Counted from the first letter of the stretch, positions 8,519 to 16,887 are shown. The stretch: 32,240 nucleotides of DNA from an uncultured Tolumonas sp. (GCA_937866945.1 CALMKU010000023.1:1-32240), one strand, 5' to 3'. A program made the numbers and translations. The notes: a model not told the origin generated them from the sequence alone.

Positions 8519-9439
8519 ATGGATTTAAGTTTACCACTGCTAATTATTTTTATCGTATTGGTTCTCGTTACTCTCAGCACAGTAATTAAAGTGGTGCCAC
8601 AAGGTTATAACTGGACGGTAGAACGATTTGGGCGCTACACCAGCACGCTGACACCGGGATTAAGTTTACTGATCCCCTTCATCGATCGCATTGGCCGTAA
8701 AATCAACATGATGGAACAAGTCATGGATATTCCGCCGCAGGAAATCATCTCCCGCGACAACGCCAACGTGACTATCGATGCGGTGGCCTTTGTGCAGGTC
8801 ATTGAAGCGCATAAAGCGGCGTATGAGGTCAACGATCTGATGCAGGCCATCCGTAATTTGACCATGACCAACATCCGTACCGTATTAGGTGCCATGGAGT
8901 TGGATCATATGTTGTCGCAACGCGACACGATCAATGAAAAACTGCTGCATACCGTCGATGCCGCAACCAGCCCATGGGGGGTAAAAGTCACCCGTATCGA
9001 AATTAAAGACGTGCGCCCACCACAAGATCTGATTGAAGCGATGAATGCCCAGATGAAGGCCGAGCGCCAGAAGCGGGCGGAAATTCTCGAAGCCGAAGGC
9101 GTTCGGCAATCGAAGATCTTAAAAGCAGAAGGTGAAAAACAATCGCAGATCCTGAAAGCGGAAGGCGAACGGCAAGCCGCGTTTTTAGCCTCGGAAGCGC
9201 GTGAGCGTCAGGCCGAAGCAGAAGCAAAAGCAACCCAACTGGTTTCGGATGCGATTTCCAACGGCAACACTCAGGCCATTAATTATTTTATCGCACAAAA
9301 ATACACCGAAGCGCTGGGTAAGATTGGCGATGGACAAAACAGTAAGCTGGTCTTGATGCCACTGGAAGCGTCGCAGTTAATCGGCTCGATCGGCGGCATC
9401 AGTCAGCTGTTAAATGAAATTGGGCAGAAAAAACAATAA
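8519..9439 (+). CDS. qmcA: SPFH/stomatin-family membrane protease regulator, QmcA-like
   Basis: SPFH (band 7) proteins form large oligomeric membrane scaffolds; E. coli QmcA is linked to FtsH/HflKC function. The 306-residue protein has one N-terminal membrane helix (about 5-25), then the SPFH domain ([54 protein letters not shown]). A long charged coiled coil follows, containing an 11-residue repeat ([33 protein letters not shown]) at about 190-223. A GTG lies in frame at 8516, but GGAGG at 8509-8513 is correctly spaced only for ATG 8519. The nfeD partner gene follows after 16 bp, the usual pairing. Confidence 0.93.
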   Translation: MDLSLPLLIIFIVLVLVTLSTVIKVVPQGYNWTVERFGRYTSTLTPGLSLLIPFIDRIGRKINMMEQVMDIPPQEIISRDNANVTIDAVAFVQVIEAHKAAYEVNDLMQAIRNLTMTNIRTVLGAMELDHMLSQRDTINEKLLHTVDAATSPWGVKVTRIEIKDVRPPQDLIEAMNAQMKAERQKRAEILEAEGVRQSKILKAEGEKQSQILKAEGERQAAFLASEARERQAEAEAKATQLVSDAISNGNTQAINYFIAQKYTEALGKIGDGQNSKLVLMPLEASQLIGSIGGISQLLNEIGQKKQ

Positions 9440-9455
9440 AGAGTGAAGAGGCTAT

Positions 9456-9917
9456 ATGCTGGATTGGGTTGGGTTCACCGAATGGAATTACTGGCACTGG
9501 TTGATCCTCGGTGCTGCATTATTACTGCTGGAACTGTTTGGCACTGCGGGCTTGTTGCTTTGGACCGGCATCGCTGCATTGCTGACTGCCGTGATGGTAT
9601 ATCTGTTTGCGTTAGATATTTATGCTCAGTGGGGTCTGTTTGCCATATTCAGCATCGCCACAACTTGGTATTGGTTTCGCCTTAACCAGCGAGACAAGCC
9701 AGCAGCTGGCAGCGTAGTGCTGAATCAACGGACTCAGCGTTGTATTGGTGCGCAAACCACGTTGTTGGAAGACGTGCAATTAGGACAAAGCCGGGTACGA
9801 CTGGATGATACAGTCTGGCAAGTGTTGTGTAACGAACCGCTGAAAGCCGGAACTGCAGTTAAAGTCGTTGCGGCAGAAGGTACTCTGCTGATTGTCGAAG
9901 CCAAAACAATCAGCTGA
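9456..9917 (+). CDS. NfeD-family membrane protein (YbbJ type)
   Basis: Short NfeD proteins accompany SPFH proteins and are thought to assist their assembly or their protease partner. The 153-residue protein begins with two or three hydrophobic helices (about 14-31, 34-53 and 58-75). The soluble C-terminal part (about 84-150) fits the OB-fold NfeD domain: GSVVLNQRTQRCIGAQ, RVRLDDTVWQVLC, and AGTAVKVVAAEGTLLIVE. ATG 9456 is preceded by GAAGAGG. The gene is the second of a two-gene unit with qmcA and ends before a GC-rich hairpin shared with mdh. Confidence 0.9.
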   Translation: MLDWVGFTEWNYWHWLILGAALLLLELFGTAGLLLWTGIAALLTAVMVYLFALDIYAQWGLFAIFSIATTWYWFRLNQRDKPAAGSVVLNQRTQRCIGAQTTLLEDVQLGQSRVRLDDTVWQVLCNEPLKAGTAVKVVAAEGTLLIVEAKTIS

Positions 9918-9944
9918 ACTCTTGAAAATGACTCTTAAAATAAA

Positions 9945-9966
9945 GGGGGGGGCACAATAGCCCCCC
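9945..9966. terminator. Bidirectional hairpin terminator between nfeD and mdh
   Basis: A run of eight G (9945-9952), an eight-base spacer and six C (9961-9966) form a very GC-rich stem. In the mdh direction (minus) it is followed by TTTATTTT, a fair U-tract; in the nfeD direction the tail is TCGTTTC, weaker. The two genes converge here, so one structure probably serves both. Confidence 0.75.
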
Positions 9967-9992
9967 TCGTTTCATGAACAGTCATCTACGGC

Positions 9993-10937
9993 TTATTCGG
10001 GCTTAAGGACGAACTCTTCCCCCATCCGAATTTCATCGCGCAGGGTTGGCAACATGGCCTCCAGCGCATCTTTTTCCGCCTGAGTCAGTGGCCCGTAAGG
10101 TAACACCTTATACCAGCCCTCTTTACCTAAACGCATCGGTTGTGAGAAGAAACGACTGTGCTGGCTGCCACCTTCCACATAAGCACACTCCACCACATTC
10201 TCTTCACCCAGCAAACCACGAACAACCGCATTCACAAAGCGATATGCCGCCGCCGCCATGGCCAATGTCGCCGAACCATTACCGGCTTTAGCTTCAACAA
10301 CTTCGGTACCTGCATCCTGAATATGACGCACCAATTGTGCAGCTTCGTCATCGGTGAATTCAAACCCACCTACTTGCGACATCACTGGCAGAATTGTTTT
10401 ACCACTGTGACCACCAATCACATTCACACGGATAGTGCCGGCAGCACGCCCTTGTGAATTGGCAACAAACGTTTCCGCACGAATGACATCAAGCATGGTG
10501 ACGCCAAACAATTTCTGTGGGTTATAAACACCGGCTTTTTTCAGCACTTCAGCCGCCACCGGCACCATGCTATTGACCGGGTTAGTAATAATGCAGAAAC
10601 AAGCATTCGGACAAATCGCCGCAGCTGAAGACACTAATGCTTGAATAACCCCGGCATTGAATTTAAACAAATCGCTGCGATCCATACCCGGTTTACGGGC
10701 AATACCCGCACAGATCACGACCACATTACTGCCTTCCAATGCCTTCGGTAGATCATCACCAGCAAAGCCTTTTACCGCAACATCAGTAGGAATATGGCTC
10801 AAATCGACAGCAATACCCGGTGTCACTGGCGCGACATCATACAAAGCCAGTTTAAATCCTGCGGGTAGTTTCATTTTTAATAATAGGGACAGCGCTTGCC
10901 CTATACCACCAGCAGCACCGAGAACAGTTATTTTCAT
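9993..10937 (-). CDS. mdh: Malate dehydrogenase (NAD-dependent)
   Basis: Mdh interconverts malate and oxaloacetate in the TCA cycle. The product has 314 residues when started at ATG 10937 ([14 protein letters not shown]), which has GGAG six bases upstream; an open extension of 18 codons to 10991 is rich in Asn/His and has no family match. Landmarks are the NAD-binding [16 protein letters not shown] near 5-20, the mobile-loop substrate arginines in [20 protein letters not shown], and the catalytic-His region [35 protein letters not shown] and VECAYVEGG follow. The sequence is close to the enterobacterial enzyme. It is divergent from argR, an order also found in E. coli. Confidence 0.97.
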   Translation of the reverse strand: MKITVLGAAGGIGQALSLLLKMKLPAGFKLALYDVAPVTPGIAVDLSHIPTDVAVKGFAGDDLPKALEGSNVVVICAGIARKPGMDRSDLFKFNAGVIQALVSSAAAICPNACFCIITNPVNSMVPVAAEVLKKAGVYNPQKLFGVTMLDVIRAETFVANSQGRAAGTIRVNVIGGHSGKTILPVMSQVGGFEFTDDEAAQLVRHIQDAGTEVVEAKAGNGSATLAMAAAAYRFVNAVVRGLLGEENVVECAYVEGGSQHSRFFSQPMRLGKEGWYKVLPYGPLTQAEKDALEAMLPTLRDEIRMGEEFVLKPE

Positions 10938-11173
10938 AGCAAGCTCCATATTTTTGTTGTTGTGATGGTAATTGTTGTAAGTATTGCTCATCTGAAAATA
11001 GTAGAAAGTGACGCATCATCCAAACACGCCCGCGCGAAGTGTGAGCTGGGTGACACTCTTTCTTTATTCAGACTGAATCGCTAAATTCGCTTCTCAGGCC
11101 ATTTTTGCATGCTGACTTCTAACAACCACTGCATAGTTCCTGTGAACTAATATCTATTTTTATGCAGCAATCG

Positions 11174-11202
11174 TTGAAATATATGCAGCCAGACTGCAAA
11201 AT
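11174..11202 (+). promoter_or_regulatory. Candidate argR promoter
   Basis: TTGAAA (11174-11179) and CAAAAT (11197-11202) are separated by 17 bp, placing the start of transcription near 11209. The -35 matches consensus at five of six positions, the -10 at four. Confidence 0.5.
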
Positions 11203-11209
11203 TGTTGTT

Positions 11210-11224
11210 TATGAACGATTCATA
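11210..11224. promoter_or_regulatory. Palindrome at the argR transcription start, possible operator
   Basis: TATGAA-CGA-TTCATA is a perfect inverted repeat at the predicted argR start site. Its arms resemble ARG-box half-sites (TGAAT...ATTCA), but the centre is 3 bp shorter than in the usual 18-bp ARG box. ArgR autoregulation would fit; the nonstandard spacing makes this uncertain. Confidence 0.35.
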
Positions 11225-11235
11225 TCGGATTTTAC

Positions 11236-11706
11236 ATGAAACCCGGCGAAAAACAGGAACAACTTGTTAAGGCTTTCAAAGCCTTATTACGAGAAGAGCG
11301 ATTTGGATCACAGGCTGAAATTGTTACGGCACTGAATGAAATCGGCTTTGAAAACATTAACCAGTCGAAAGTATCTCGGATGTTAAGCCGCTTTGGTGCG
11401 GTACGAACCCGTAATGCTAAAACGGAAATGGTGTATTGCTTACCCGTGGAATTGGGTATTCCGACGATCAACAGCCCACTGAAAAATCTGGTGCTGGATG
11501 TCGATCATAACGGCATTATTCTGGTGATCCATACCACGCCAGGTGCCGCACAATTGATCGCCCGCATGCTGGATTCATTGGGTAAAGCGGAAGGCATTCT
11601 CGGCACCATTGCCGGGGATGACACCATCTTCATTACGCCAACAGCGGAAACGGATATCGACGAGCTTTACGATTCGGTTCTGGAACTGTTTGAACAGACG
11701 GGTTAG
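11236..11706 (+). CDS. argR: Arginine repressor ArgR
   Basis: ArgR is the hexameric, arginine-dependent repressor of arginine biosynthesis and a cofactor in site-specific recombination at cer-type sites. The 156-residue product has the N-terminal winged helix (about 1-70; [20 protein letters not shown] and the recognition segment [19 protein letters not shown]). The C-terminal oligomerisation and arginine-binding domain includes [17 protein letters not shown] and [13 protein letters not shown], where the GDD acidic residues bind arginine. ATG 11236 is the family start; no strong Shine-Dalgarno is seen. It is divergent from mdh and ends before a hairpin at 11721-11743. Confidence 0.97.
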   Translation: MKPGEKQEQLVKAFKALLREERFGSQAEIVTALNEIGFENINQSKVSRMLSRFGAVRTRNAKTEMVYCLPVELGIPTINSPLKNLVLDVDHNGIILVIHTTPGAAQLIARMLDSLGKAEGILGTIAGDDTIFITPTAETDIDELYDSVLELFEQTG

Positions 11707-11720
11707 AACTATATCCGCTC

Positions 11721-11743
11721 GCCCCTCTTGATAGCAGAGGGGC
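11721..11743. terminator. Hairpin between convergent argR and fbpC
   Basis: GCCCCTCT and AGAGGGGC form a perfect 8-bp stem with a seven-base loop, 15 bp after the argR stop. No T-run follows directly on either strand (ATTTTTG lies about 8 bases further on the plus strand), so it may be a weak terminator or a 3'-end protecting structure. Confidence 0.5.
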
Positions 11744-11772
11744 AACGCATCCATTTTTGCTTGCCAACGATA

Positions 11773-12825
11773 TTAATGTGCGGCGGCAAACCAATGCTTG
11801 CGGGTGAAGATCACTGGCCGGTGCTGACGTAAACGCAAGCCCACATTATTCGTATTCAGCGGTAGACTGTCTGCATGCCAGGCATTCAGCGTCATGCCCT
11901 GCCAATGCACACGACAATGCGCATGAGTGCCCAGAAATTGCTGCTCCAGTAATAACCCCTCGCCTCCGGGCACAATCTCCAGCCATTGCGGACGCACAAA
12001 CAAGATCAGCTCATCTTCACCGTGTGGCAGATGATCACAGTGCAACTCCCCCCACGGTGTCATCACCGAACTGATGCTGTGCCGGATGATCTGCACTGCA
12101 TTGCCTTCACCTAAAAATTCCGCCACATAGCGATTTTCCGGATGATGATAAACCTCACTGGCCAGCCCTTGCTGCGCAATGCGGCCTTTACGAAAAATCG
12201 CCAGTTCATCGGCAAATGTGAAGGCTTCTTCCTTATTGTGTGTCACAAAAATCGCTGCCACTTCCTGTTCCTGCAATAGCTGGCGGATCTCCCTGATCAA
12301 CGGTATGCGTAGCTGACTGTCGATATTGGAAAAAGGTTCATCCAGTAGCATCAGCTTCGGGCGACAAACCAGTGATCGAGCAATCGCGACCCGCTGCTGC
12401 TGACCACCGGATAATTCATGCGGATAACGCTTTTCCATGCCTGCCAGCCCAACAATCGATAACGTCGACATGATCCGCTCTTCGGCTTCCGCTTTTTTCA
12501 GCCGTAATGGCCGTAAGCCAAACATCAGATTGTCGTGCACGGTCATGTGCGGAAACAGCGCATAATCCTGAAAGATAAAACCCACGCCTCGTGCTTCCGG
12601 ATCTAAACCAGATGAGCCATTTTGCACCTGCTGCCCATGCAGATAAATTTGCCCGTGATCAATCGGTAGTAATCCGGCAATGGCTTTTAATAAGGTGGTT
12701 TTGCCACAGCCGCTGGCACCAAGCAGGGCGAGGATTTTCCGCTCTTCCAGGACAAAAGAAATATCCTGCAGAATGGCTTGCTCCTGATAGCCACATTGTA
12801 ATTGGCAGATCTCAATGGCGTTCAT
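11773..12825 (-). CDS. fbpC: Ferric iron ABC transporter ATP-binding protein
   Basis: This is the ATPase of an FbpABC/AfuABC-type ferric iron importer. The 350-residue protein has Walker A GASGCGKTT at 36-44, the Q-loop FQDYALFPHMTV near 85-96, the signature LSGGQQQ at 138-144 and Walker B LMLLDEP at 158-164. The H-loop VTHNKEEAF follows. A C-terminal beta domain (from about 240) is typical of the FeCT/CUT1 ATPases. Its start overlaps the fbpB stop by 4 bp (ATGA), a mark of translational coupling. A polyamine or sulfate importer ATPase would have a similar domain layout, but the partner binding protein and Fur-like site point to iron. Confidence 0.92.
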   Translation of the reverse strand: MNAIEICQLQCGYQEQAILQDISFVLEERKILALLGASGCGKTTLLKAIAGLLPIDHGQIYLHGQQVQNGSSGLDPEARGVGFIFQDYALFPHMTVHDNLMFGLRPLRLKKAEAEERIMSTLSIVGLAGMEKRYPHELSGGQQQRVAIARSLVCRPKLMLLDEPFSNIDSQLRIPLIREIRQLLQEQEVAAIFVTHNKEEAFTFADELAIFRKGRIAQQGLASEVYHHPENRYVAEFLGEGNAVQIIRHSISSVMTPWGELHCDHLPHGEDELILFVRPQWLEIVPGGEGLLLEQQFLGTHAHCRVHWQGMTLNAWHADSLPLNTNNVGLRLRQHRPVIFTRKHWFAAAH

Positions 12826-14456
12826 GTTATTCCCCGTTCCAGCGAGCGGTTGAAAAAAATCAGCGGTAATAACCCGACCAGTACAATCATCAAGGCCGGT
12901 AATGCGCCCAGCGGTAACTGTTCCGTTTTGACATATTGATAAACGATAGTGGGTAAAGTTTCTAAGTTAAATGGCCGTAACAATAAGGCCGCGGGCAGCT
13001 CTTTCATGGATTCAATAAAGATCAAGACGACGCCAGCCATAATGCCACGCCACATCAGCGGTAAATGCACCCGTACGAACATGGGTAGCGGGTAATAGCC
13101 CAGACTACGGCTGACCATATCCAGACTAAATGAGATGCGTGCCAGTGAGCTTTCCTGACTGCCTAACGCGATAGCAATAAAGCGCACAACATAAGCACAG
13201 ACTAACGCAAAAATAGTACCGGTCAGGATCAACCCCGGCTCTTCCCAACCGAGTGCGGCAATCGCATCGTTCAGCAGAAAATCCCCCAGCGTAAACGGGA
13301 TCAGAATGCCGATGGCTAACACTGTGCCCGGCATGGCGTAACCAATTCCGGCGAGTTGTAAAAGCTGAATGGCTGACTTATTGGGTAACAGGCGTCGCGT
13401 TAGCACCAATGGTAAGGCTAATAACGCGGCAAAGGCCGCTACCGACAGTGCAATTTGCAGGCTATTCAAACTGTATTGCAACAACGAAAACCAATCCTGT
13501 TCTGCCAACGCAGACAGTGCATAATCGAGCAACACTAACACTGGCAAAAAAAAGCCCAACAACACCAGTGACCAGCAATACCCCTGGGCCAGCAATAATC
13601 TCCAACCGCGCAGATACGCGCGGTTATTGACCGGGATCCCATTGCCTTTCTGAAAGATCTGTTGGCGACGGCGACTCATTTTTTCCAGCAAAATGAGCAA
13701 CACCACCATTGAGATCAAGCAAAGCGAAAGCTGGGCGGCAGACGGTAAACTGCCGTAGCCCAGCCAGGCATCGGTAATGGCGGTGGTCAGGGTATTCACC
13801 GCAAAATAGGAAACAGTACCAAAATCGGCCAGTGTCTCCATCGCCACCAAGATCATCGCGCCAATCAACGCGGGCCGGACGAGTGGCAAACTGATGCGGA
13901 AAAAACGCCGCCAGTGACTGGCCCCCAGCATGCGACCGGCATCTTGCAGGTTAATGGATTGCTCCAGAAAGCCGGCCCGTGTTAGCAGATAAACATATGG
14001 ATAGAGCACCAGCGCCAGCATGACTGCAGCACCACCTAAGGTGCGCAGATCGGGAAACCAGTAGTCTGCCGCAGATTGCCAGCCAAAGAATGCCCGCAAC
14101 TGCACCTGCAGCCATCCGGTATAATCAAGTAAATCAGTGTAAATATAAGCAACCACATAGGCCGGCATTGCCAGCGGTAAGATCAGCGCCCATTCCAGAT
14201 AACGATGCCCCGGTAGCTGATAATTTGCCAGCAACCAGCCGCAAGGTAACCCCAGCAATACCGCCAGAATAACCACGCAGATAACCAGTGCCATTGAATT
14301 GAAAATATAGGTGGGTAAAACGGTCTGCCAGAGTTGTTGCAACAAGCTGACATCGCTGCTGACGGCTTCGAGCAATAAAGCCAGCACAGGTGAAAACAGC
14401 AGCAGAGCTAATGCTCCGCTGCCGATTAACCAACGACGATGGCGTACTACTGCCAT
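12822..14456 (-). CDS. fbpB: Ferric iron ABC transporter permease (fused double permease)
   Basis: FbpB is the inner-membrane channel of the importer. Its 544 residues hold two BPD_transp_1 permease domains in one chain, the usual FbpB/ThiP architecture, with about 12 hydrophobic helices. Each half has an ATPase-contact loop: GASHWRRFFRISLPLVRPAL in the first, and SRSLGYYPLPMFVRVHLPL with IESMKELPAALLLRPF in the second. The N-terminus is basic (MAVVRHRRWLIGSGALALL), giving a cytoplasmic start. fbpA ends 9 bp upstream and fbpC begins 4 bp inside its end, so the three are one operon. Confidence 0.93.
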   Translation of the reverse strand: MAVVRHRRWLIGSGALALLLFSPVLALLLEAVSSDVSLLQQLWQTVLPTYIFNSMALVICVVILAVLLGLPCGWLLANYQLPGHRYLEWALILPLAMPAYVVAYIYTDLLDYTGWLQVQLRAFFGWQSAADYWFPDLRTLGGAAVMLALVLYPYVYLLTRAGFLEQSINLQDAGRMLGASHWRRFFRISLPLVRPALIGAMILVAMETLADFGTVSYFAVNTLTTAITDAWLGYGSLPSAAQLSLCLISMVVLLILLEKMSRRRQQIFQKGNGIPVNNRAYLRGWRLLLAQGYCWSLVLLGFFLPVLVLLDYALSALAEQDWFSLLQYSLNSLQIALSVAAFAALLALPLVLTRRLLPNKSAIQLLQLAGIGYAMPGTVLAIGILIPFTLGDFLLNDAIAALGWEEPGLILTGTIFALVCAYVVRFIAIALGSQESSLARISFSLDMVSRSLGYYPLPMFVRVHLPLMWRGIMAGVVLIFIESMKELPAALLLRPFNLETLPTIVYQYVKTEQLPLGALPALMIVLVGLLPLIFFNRSLERGIT

Positions 14457-14465
14457 GATACGTCC

Positions 14466-15464
14466 TTAAAGATCAAATTTTACATCATCAAGCAACGTAA
14501 TGGCTTGTTTGCGGTAAGTGGCAATTTTGGCAATTGGTAACGCATCGGCTTTGAATTCGCCCCATGAAGCCACCAGTTTGGAAGGTGCAACACCAGCTTT
14601 GACCGGATATTCCATATTCAATTCTGCATACATCTGCTGGGCCTTATCGGCAGACAGATATTCCATCAGTTTAAGCGCCGCAGCTTTATTTTTTGCATAT
14701 TTAGTCATCAAGACACCGCTGACATTAACATGCGCGCCACGATCTTGCTGGTTCGGAAAGTTGATATAAACCGCATCGGCCCAGGTTTTTTGTTCTTCAT
14801 CCTGCAGCATTTTACCCAGGTAATAGCTGTTACCCAGCGACAAATCGCAGATCCCTTCTTTGATCGCTTTAACCTGATCGCGATCATTCCCCTGCGGTTT
14901 ACGCGCCAGATTAGCTTTTACCCCTTCCAGCCAGCTATGCGTTTTCGCTTCACCATGATGTGCGATCATGGATGCAACCAGCGCAACGTTATAAGAGTTC
15001 TTACCGCTACGAGTACAGATTTTGCCTTTGTATTTCGGATCAGCCAGTGATTCATAGGTAATGTCAGCGGGTTTGCCAATGCGATCTTTAGAGGTATAAA
15101 TATTCCGCACGCGAGTGGTCAAGGCAAACCAGCGATTATCTGGATCGCGGTATTGTGCCGGAATGTTTTTATTCAGCGTTTGGCTTTCAACCGGTTGTAC
15201 CAGATCGTTTTCCACCAGCTCCATCAGCCGGCTGATATCGACGGTCAGCACCAGATCGGCTGGGGTATGTTTTCCTTCTCGCGCCAAACGTTCAGCTAAA
15301 CCGTCTTCGGCATACACCAGATTAACCTTGATGCCCTGATCTTTTTCGAACTCTTTTACAATAGGTTCAATCAGATAAGCCTGACGGGCAGAGTAAACAT
15401 TGATCTCTTCCGCAGCCTGAACACTACCTGCAGCCAGCACAGCCAATAACGCGATTTTTTTCAT
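14466..15464 (-). CDS. fbpA: Periplasmic ferric iron-binding protein
   Basis: FbpA is the periplasmic ferric-iron carrier of the transporter. Started at ATG 15464 it has 332 residues and a clean signal peptide (MKKIALLAVLAAGSVQA, cleavage near 17-18); six more upstream codons are open but would spoil the signal. The mature part begins EEINVYSARQAYL and contains YAEDGLAERL, PADLVLTVDISRL, CTRSGKNSYNVALVASMI and the paired tyrosines at 214-215 (LGNSYYLGKM) that bind Fe(III) in the FutA/IdiA/FbpA family. It is the first gene of fbpABC, directly behind a Fur-like box and a sigma-70 promoter. Confidence 0.93.
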   Translation of the reverse strand: MKKIALLAVLAAGSVQAAEEINVYSARQAYLIEPIVKEFEKDQGIKVNLVYAEDGLAERLAREGKHTPADLVLTVDISRLMELVENDLVQPVESQTLNKNIPAQYRDPDNRWFALTTRVRNIYTSKDRIGKPADITYESLADPKYKGKICTRSGKNSYNVALVASMIAHHGEAKTHSWLEGVKANLARKPQGNDRDQVKAIKEGICDLSLGNSYYLGKMLQDEEQKTWADAVYINFPNQQDRGAHVNVSGVLMTKYAKNKAAALKLMEYLSADKAQQMYAELNMEYPVKAGVAPSKLVASWGEFKADALPIAKIATYRKQAITLLDDVKFDL

Positions 15465-15482
15465 TGCACATCCACCACTCAA

Positions 15483-15528
15483 TGAGAACTATTATCATAA
15501 AGATATGATAATAACTCGCATTTGTAAA
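15483..15528 (-). promoter_or_regulatory. fbpABC promoter with overlapping Fur-like box
   Basis: On the minus strand TTTACA (15523-15528), a 17-bp spacer and TATCTT (15500-15505) form a promoter. Over the spacer and the -10 lies an inverted repeat of TATTATCAT and ATGATAATA around a 6-bp centre (15489-15514). It continues into GATAATAGTTCTCATT, which agrees well with the GATAATGATAATCATTATC Fur consensus. Fur with Fe(II) would block this promoter when iron is plentiful; binding is inferred. Confidence 0.8.
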
Positions 15529-15584
15529 TAAATGAAAATAAATCTCGTTTTTATTGACTTAATTACTCCGTTTAACCGAGCAAT

Positions 15585-15606
15585 AAAAAAGGGACCGCAA
15601 GGTCCC
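15585..15606 (-). terminator. Rho-independent terminator of the P-II gene
   Basis: Read on the minus strand, GGGACC-TTGC-GGTCCC is followed directly by six T. It lies about 70 bp after the P-II gene stop and isolates that gene from fbpABC. Confidence 0.88.
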
Positions 15607-15675
15607 AATATGTCTGAACGAACAATCTGAAAACGCAAAAATAATCTGAAAACTCAAATCATTTAAAAACTAACG

Positions 15676-16014
15676 TTAGATGGCTTCGCCATCCATTTCG
15701 CCAGTACGAATACGCACAACATGCGCCAGGTCGTACACGAAAATCTTACCGTCACCAATTTTACCGGTATAAGCCGCTTTGCTGATTGCTTCGATAATGC
15801 TTTCAACGTTATCGTCAGAAGTAGCGATATCCAGTTTTACTTTCGGCAGAAAGTCGACCTGATATTCAGCACCGCGATACAATTCGGTGTGACCCTTTTG
15901 ACGGCCAAAACCTTTCACTTCGGACACGGTCATACCATCTACGCCGAGTGCAGCAACAGCTTCACGCACGTCATCCAATTTGAACGGTTTAATGATTGCA
16001 CTGATAAGTTTCAT
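15676..16014 (-). CDS. Nitrogen regulatory protein P-II (GlnB/GlnK family)
   Basis: P-II proteins are trimers that sense 2-oxoglutarate, ATP/ADP and glutamine (through uridylylation by GlnD), and control glutamine synthetase adenylylation, NtrB, or the AmtB ammonium channel. The 112 residues have KGFGRQKGHTELYRGAEY with the uridylylated Tyr51, FLPKVKLDI, and the C-terminal signature KAAYTGKIGDGKIFV plus VRIRTGE. KAAYTGKIGDGK is more like GlnK, whereas IIKPFKLDDVREAVAALGVDGMTV and KGHTELYRGAEYQVDFL also suit GlnB, so I leave the symbol open. There is no amtB next to it; it is monocistronic. A sigma-54-like promoter upstream supports a nitrogen-regulated (GlnK-like) role. Confidence 0.93.
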   Translation of the reverse strand: MKLISAIIKPFKLDDVREAVAALGVDGMTVSEVKGFGRQKGHTELYRGAEYQVDFLPKVKLDIATSDDNVESIIEAISKAAYTGKIGDGKIFVYDLAHVVRIRTGEMDGEAI

Positions 16015-16058
16015 AGTTAAACTCCCACTCCCTGGTTAATTGGGCTTAACTGAAACAA

Positions 16059-16074
16059 TTCAATGTCTGTGCCA
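16059..16074 (-). promoter_or_regulatory. Sigma-54 (-24/-12) promoter of the P-II gene
   Basis: On the minus strand TGGCACAGACATTGAA aligns with the sigma-54 consensus TGGCACG-N4-TTGCW at correct spacing, with one mismatch in each half (G to A at position 7, C to A at 15). The GG and the TTG are intact. Transcription would start near 16047, about 33 bp before the start codon. I found no good NtrC dyad upstream, only two GTGC half-sites in direct orientation near 16150-16168. Confidence 0.6.
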
Positions 16075-16173
16075 TTTATTAAATATTGTTATTTTTCATG
16101 GCGTTAATAACATAATCTTCATTCGTCATACTATTGATGAACACAATTATGCACTTCTCGCCAGCACCGCAAC

Positions 16174-16196
16174 AAAAACGCCCCAAAAAAGGGCGT
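16174..16196 (-). terminator. Rho-independent terminator of yacL
   Basis: On the minus strand ACGCCC, a seven-base loop (TTTTTTG) and GGGCGT form a 6-bp stem followed by TTTTTG (16174-16196). It lies 18 bp past the yacL stop. Confidence 0.85.
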
Positions 16197-16213
16197 CATT
16201 GTGGGTCATTCAT

Positions 16214-16585
16214 CTATTCTTGCTCGGTAATAAACTCACGCCAGGCCCGAAGTAGCAATTCGAAGTCTTCCAGACCACATGCAGCAAACAATTCGTCATC
16301 GTAATAACTTAATCCCTGCTCGTTATCTTCTATCGGTGTTTCAAATTGCAATTCCAACGCGCTGACGGTAGCCGCTTCTTCTTCCAGATAAAGACAAAAG
16401 GTCTTTCCGGATAATTTATAATCCTCACCTGCATGCAATAAATGCGCGGTGGCTTTCAATATTTCATCGCAGAGGGGCAGATTATCGCCCAGCTCATCAG
16501 TGAGCCAAAAACCAAAGGCTTCATGCCCCATAGACATACGCGCCCGGCAACGACCGTCGATATCGCGGACAAACTCATGATCCAT
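16214..16585 (-). CDS. yacL: UPF0231 family protein YacL
   Basis: This is a 123-residue acidic cytoplasmic protein of the UPF0231/YacL family, whose function is not known. It matches the E. coli protein at the start (MDHEFVRDIDG, RARMSMGHEAFGFWL), in the middle (YKLSGKTFCLYLEEE) and at the end (GLSYYDDELFAACGLEDFELLLRAWREFI). ATG 16585 has AGGAG eight bases upstream. As in E. coli it lies directly downstream of acnB in the same direction. Here the gap is 302 bp and holds the acnB terminator and one repeat copy, so a separate promoter is likely, though I see none clearly. Confidence 0.9.
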   Translation of the reverse strand: MDHEFVRDIDGRCRARMSMGHEAFGFWLTDELGDNLPLCDEILKATAHLLHAGEDYKLSGKTFCLYLEEEAATVSALELQFETPIEDNEQGLSYYDDELFAACGLEDFELLLRAWREFITEQE

Positions 16586-16667
16586 ACCTTGCTCTCCTGA
16601 ACAACGGCAATACGGGTCGTCCCTTACCTTTCAGCCTGTCTGCAGACTGCGTTTGCCTGATTATGTT

Positions 16668-16794
16668 TATACTCTTCCCACTTGACGTTGCAGCGGTGTT
16701 GGCTGCGTTCATTCGCCCCAATCACATAGTTTATCTATGCTCATGGGTCTCGTTCACTTGCCGCCTTCCTGCAACACCAAGTTGTTTGGGTATA
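16668..16794 (+). repeat. MITE-like palindromic intergenic repeat, copy B
   Basis: This is the most divergent of the three copies. It begins TATACTCTTCCCACTTGACG and ends TTGTTTGGGTATA, and keeps the central CCCCAATCACATAG / CTATGCTCATGGG dyad. The two ends are imperfect inverted repeats. It fills much of the 302-bp gap between acnB and yacL. Relative to acnB its orientation is opposite to that of copies A and C at their genes, and it does not touch a coding end. In the rest of the gap I see only the acnB terminator and the yacL ribosome-binding site. Confidence 0.8.
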
Positions 16795-16830
16795 CTTATT
16801 AACAATAGTTGAAGGTTATTGGAAACAGCG

Positions 16831-16865
16831 AAAAAAGAGAAGGGCAAGTCAATGACCTGCCCTTC
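16831..16865 (-). terminator. Rho-independent terminator of acnB
   Basis: On the minus strand GAAGGGCA and TGCCCTTC form an 8-bp stem around an 11-base loop, followed by TCTTTTTTC. It lies 22 bp after the acnB stop. Confidence 0.85.
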
Positions 16866-16887
16866 ATATTCAGCACAAATTACCGTT

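Noticed and set aside
10938..10991. N-terminal extension of Mdh
   Set aside because: Eighteen Asn/His-rich residues absent from the family; GGAG and the conserved start both favour ATG 10937.
11073..11095. TGAAT-N6-ATTC as an ARG box upstream of argR
   Set aside because: The centre is 2 bp longer than the ARG-box spacing and it lies far from the predicted promoter.
16141..16175. NtrC enhancer site upstream of the P-II gene
   Set aside because: The GCAC half-sites are in direct, not inverted, orientation.
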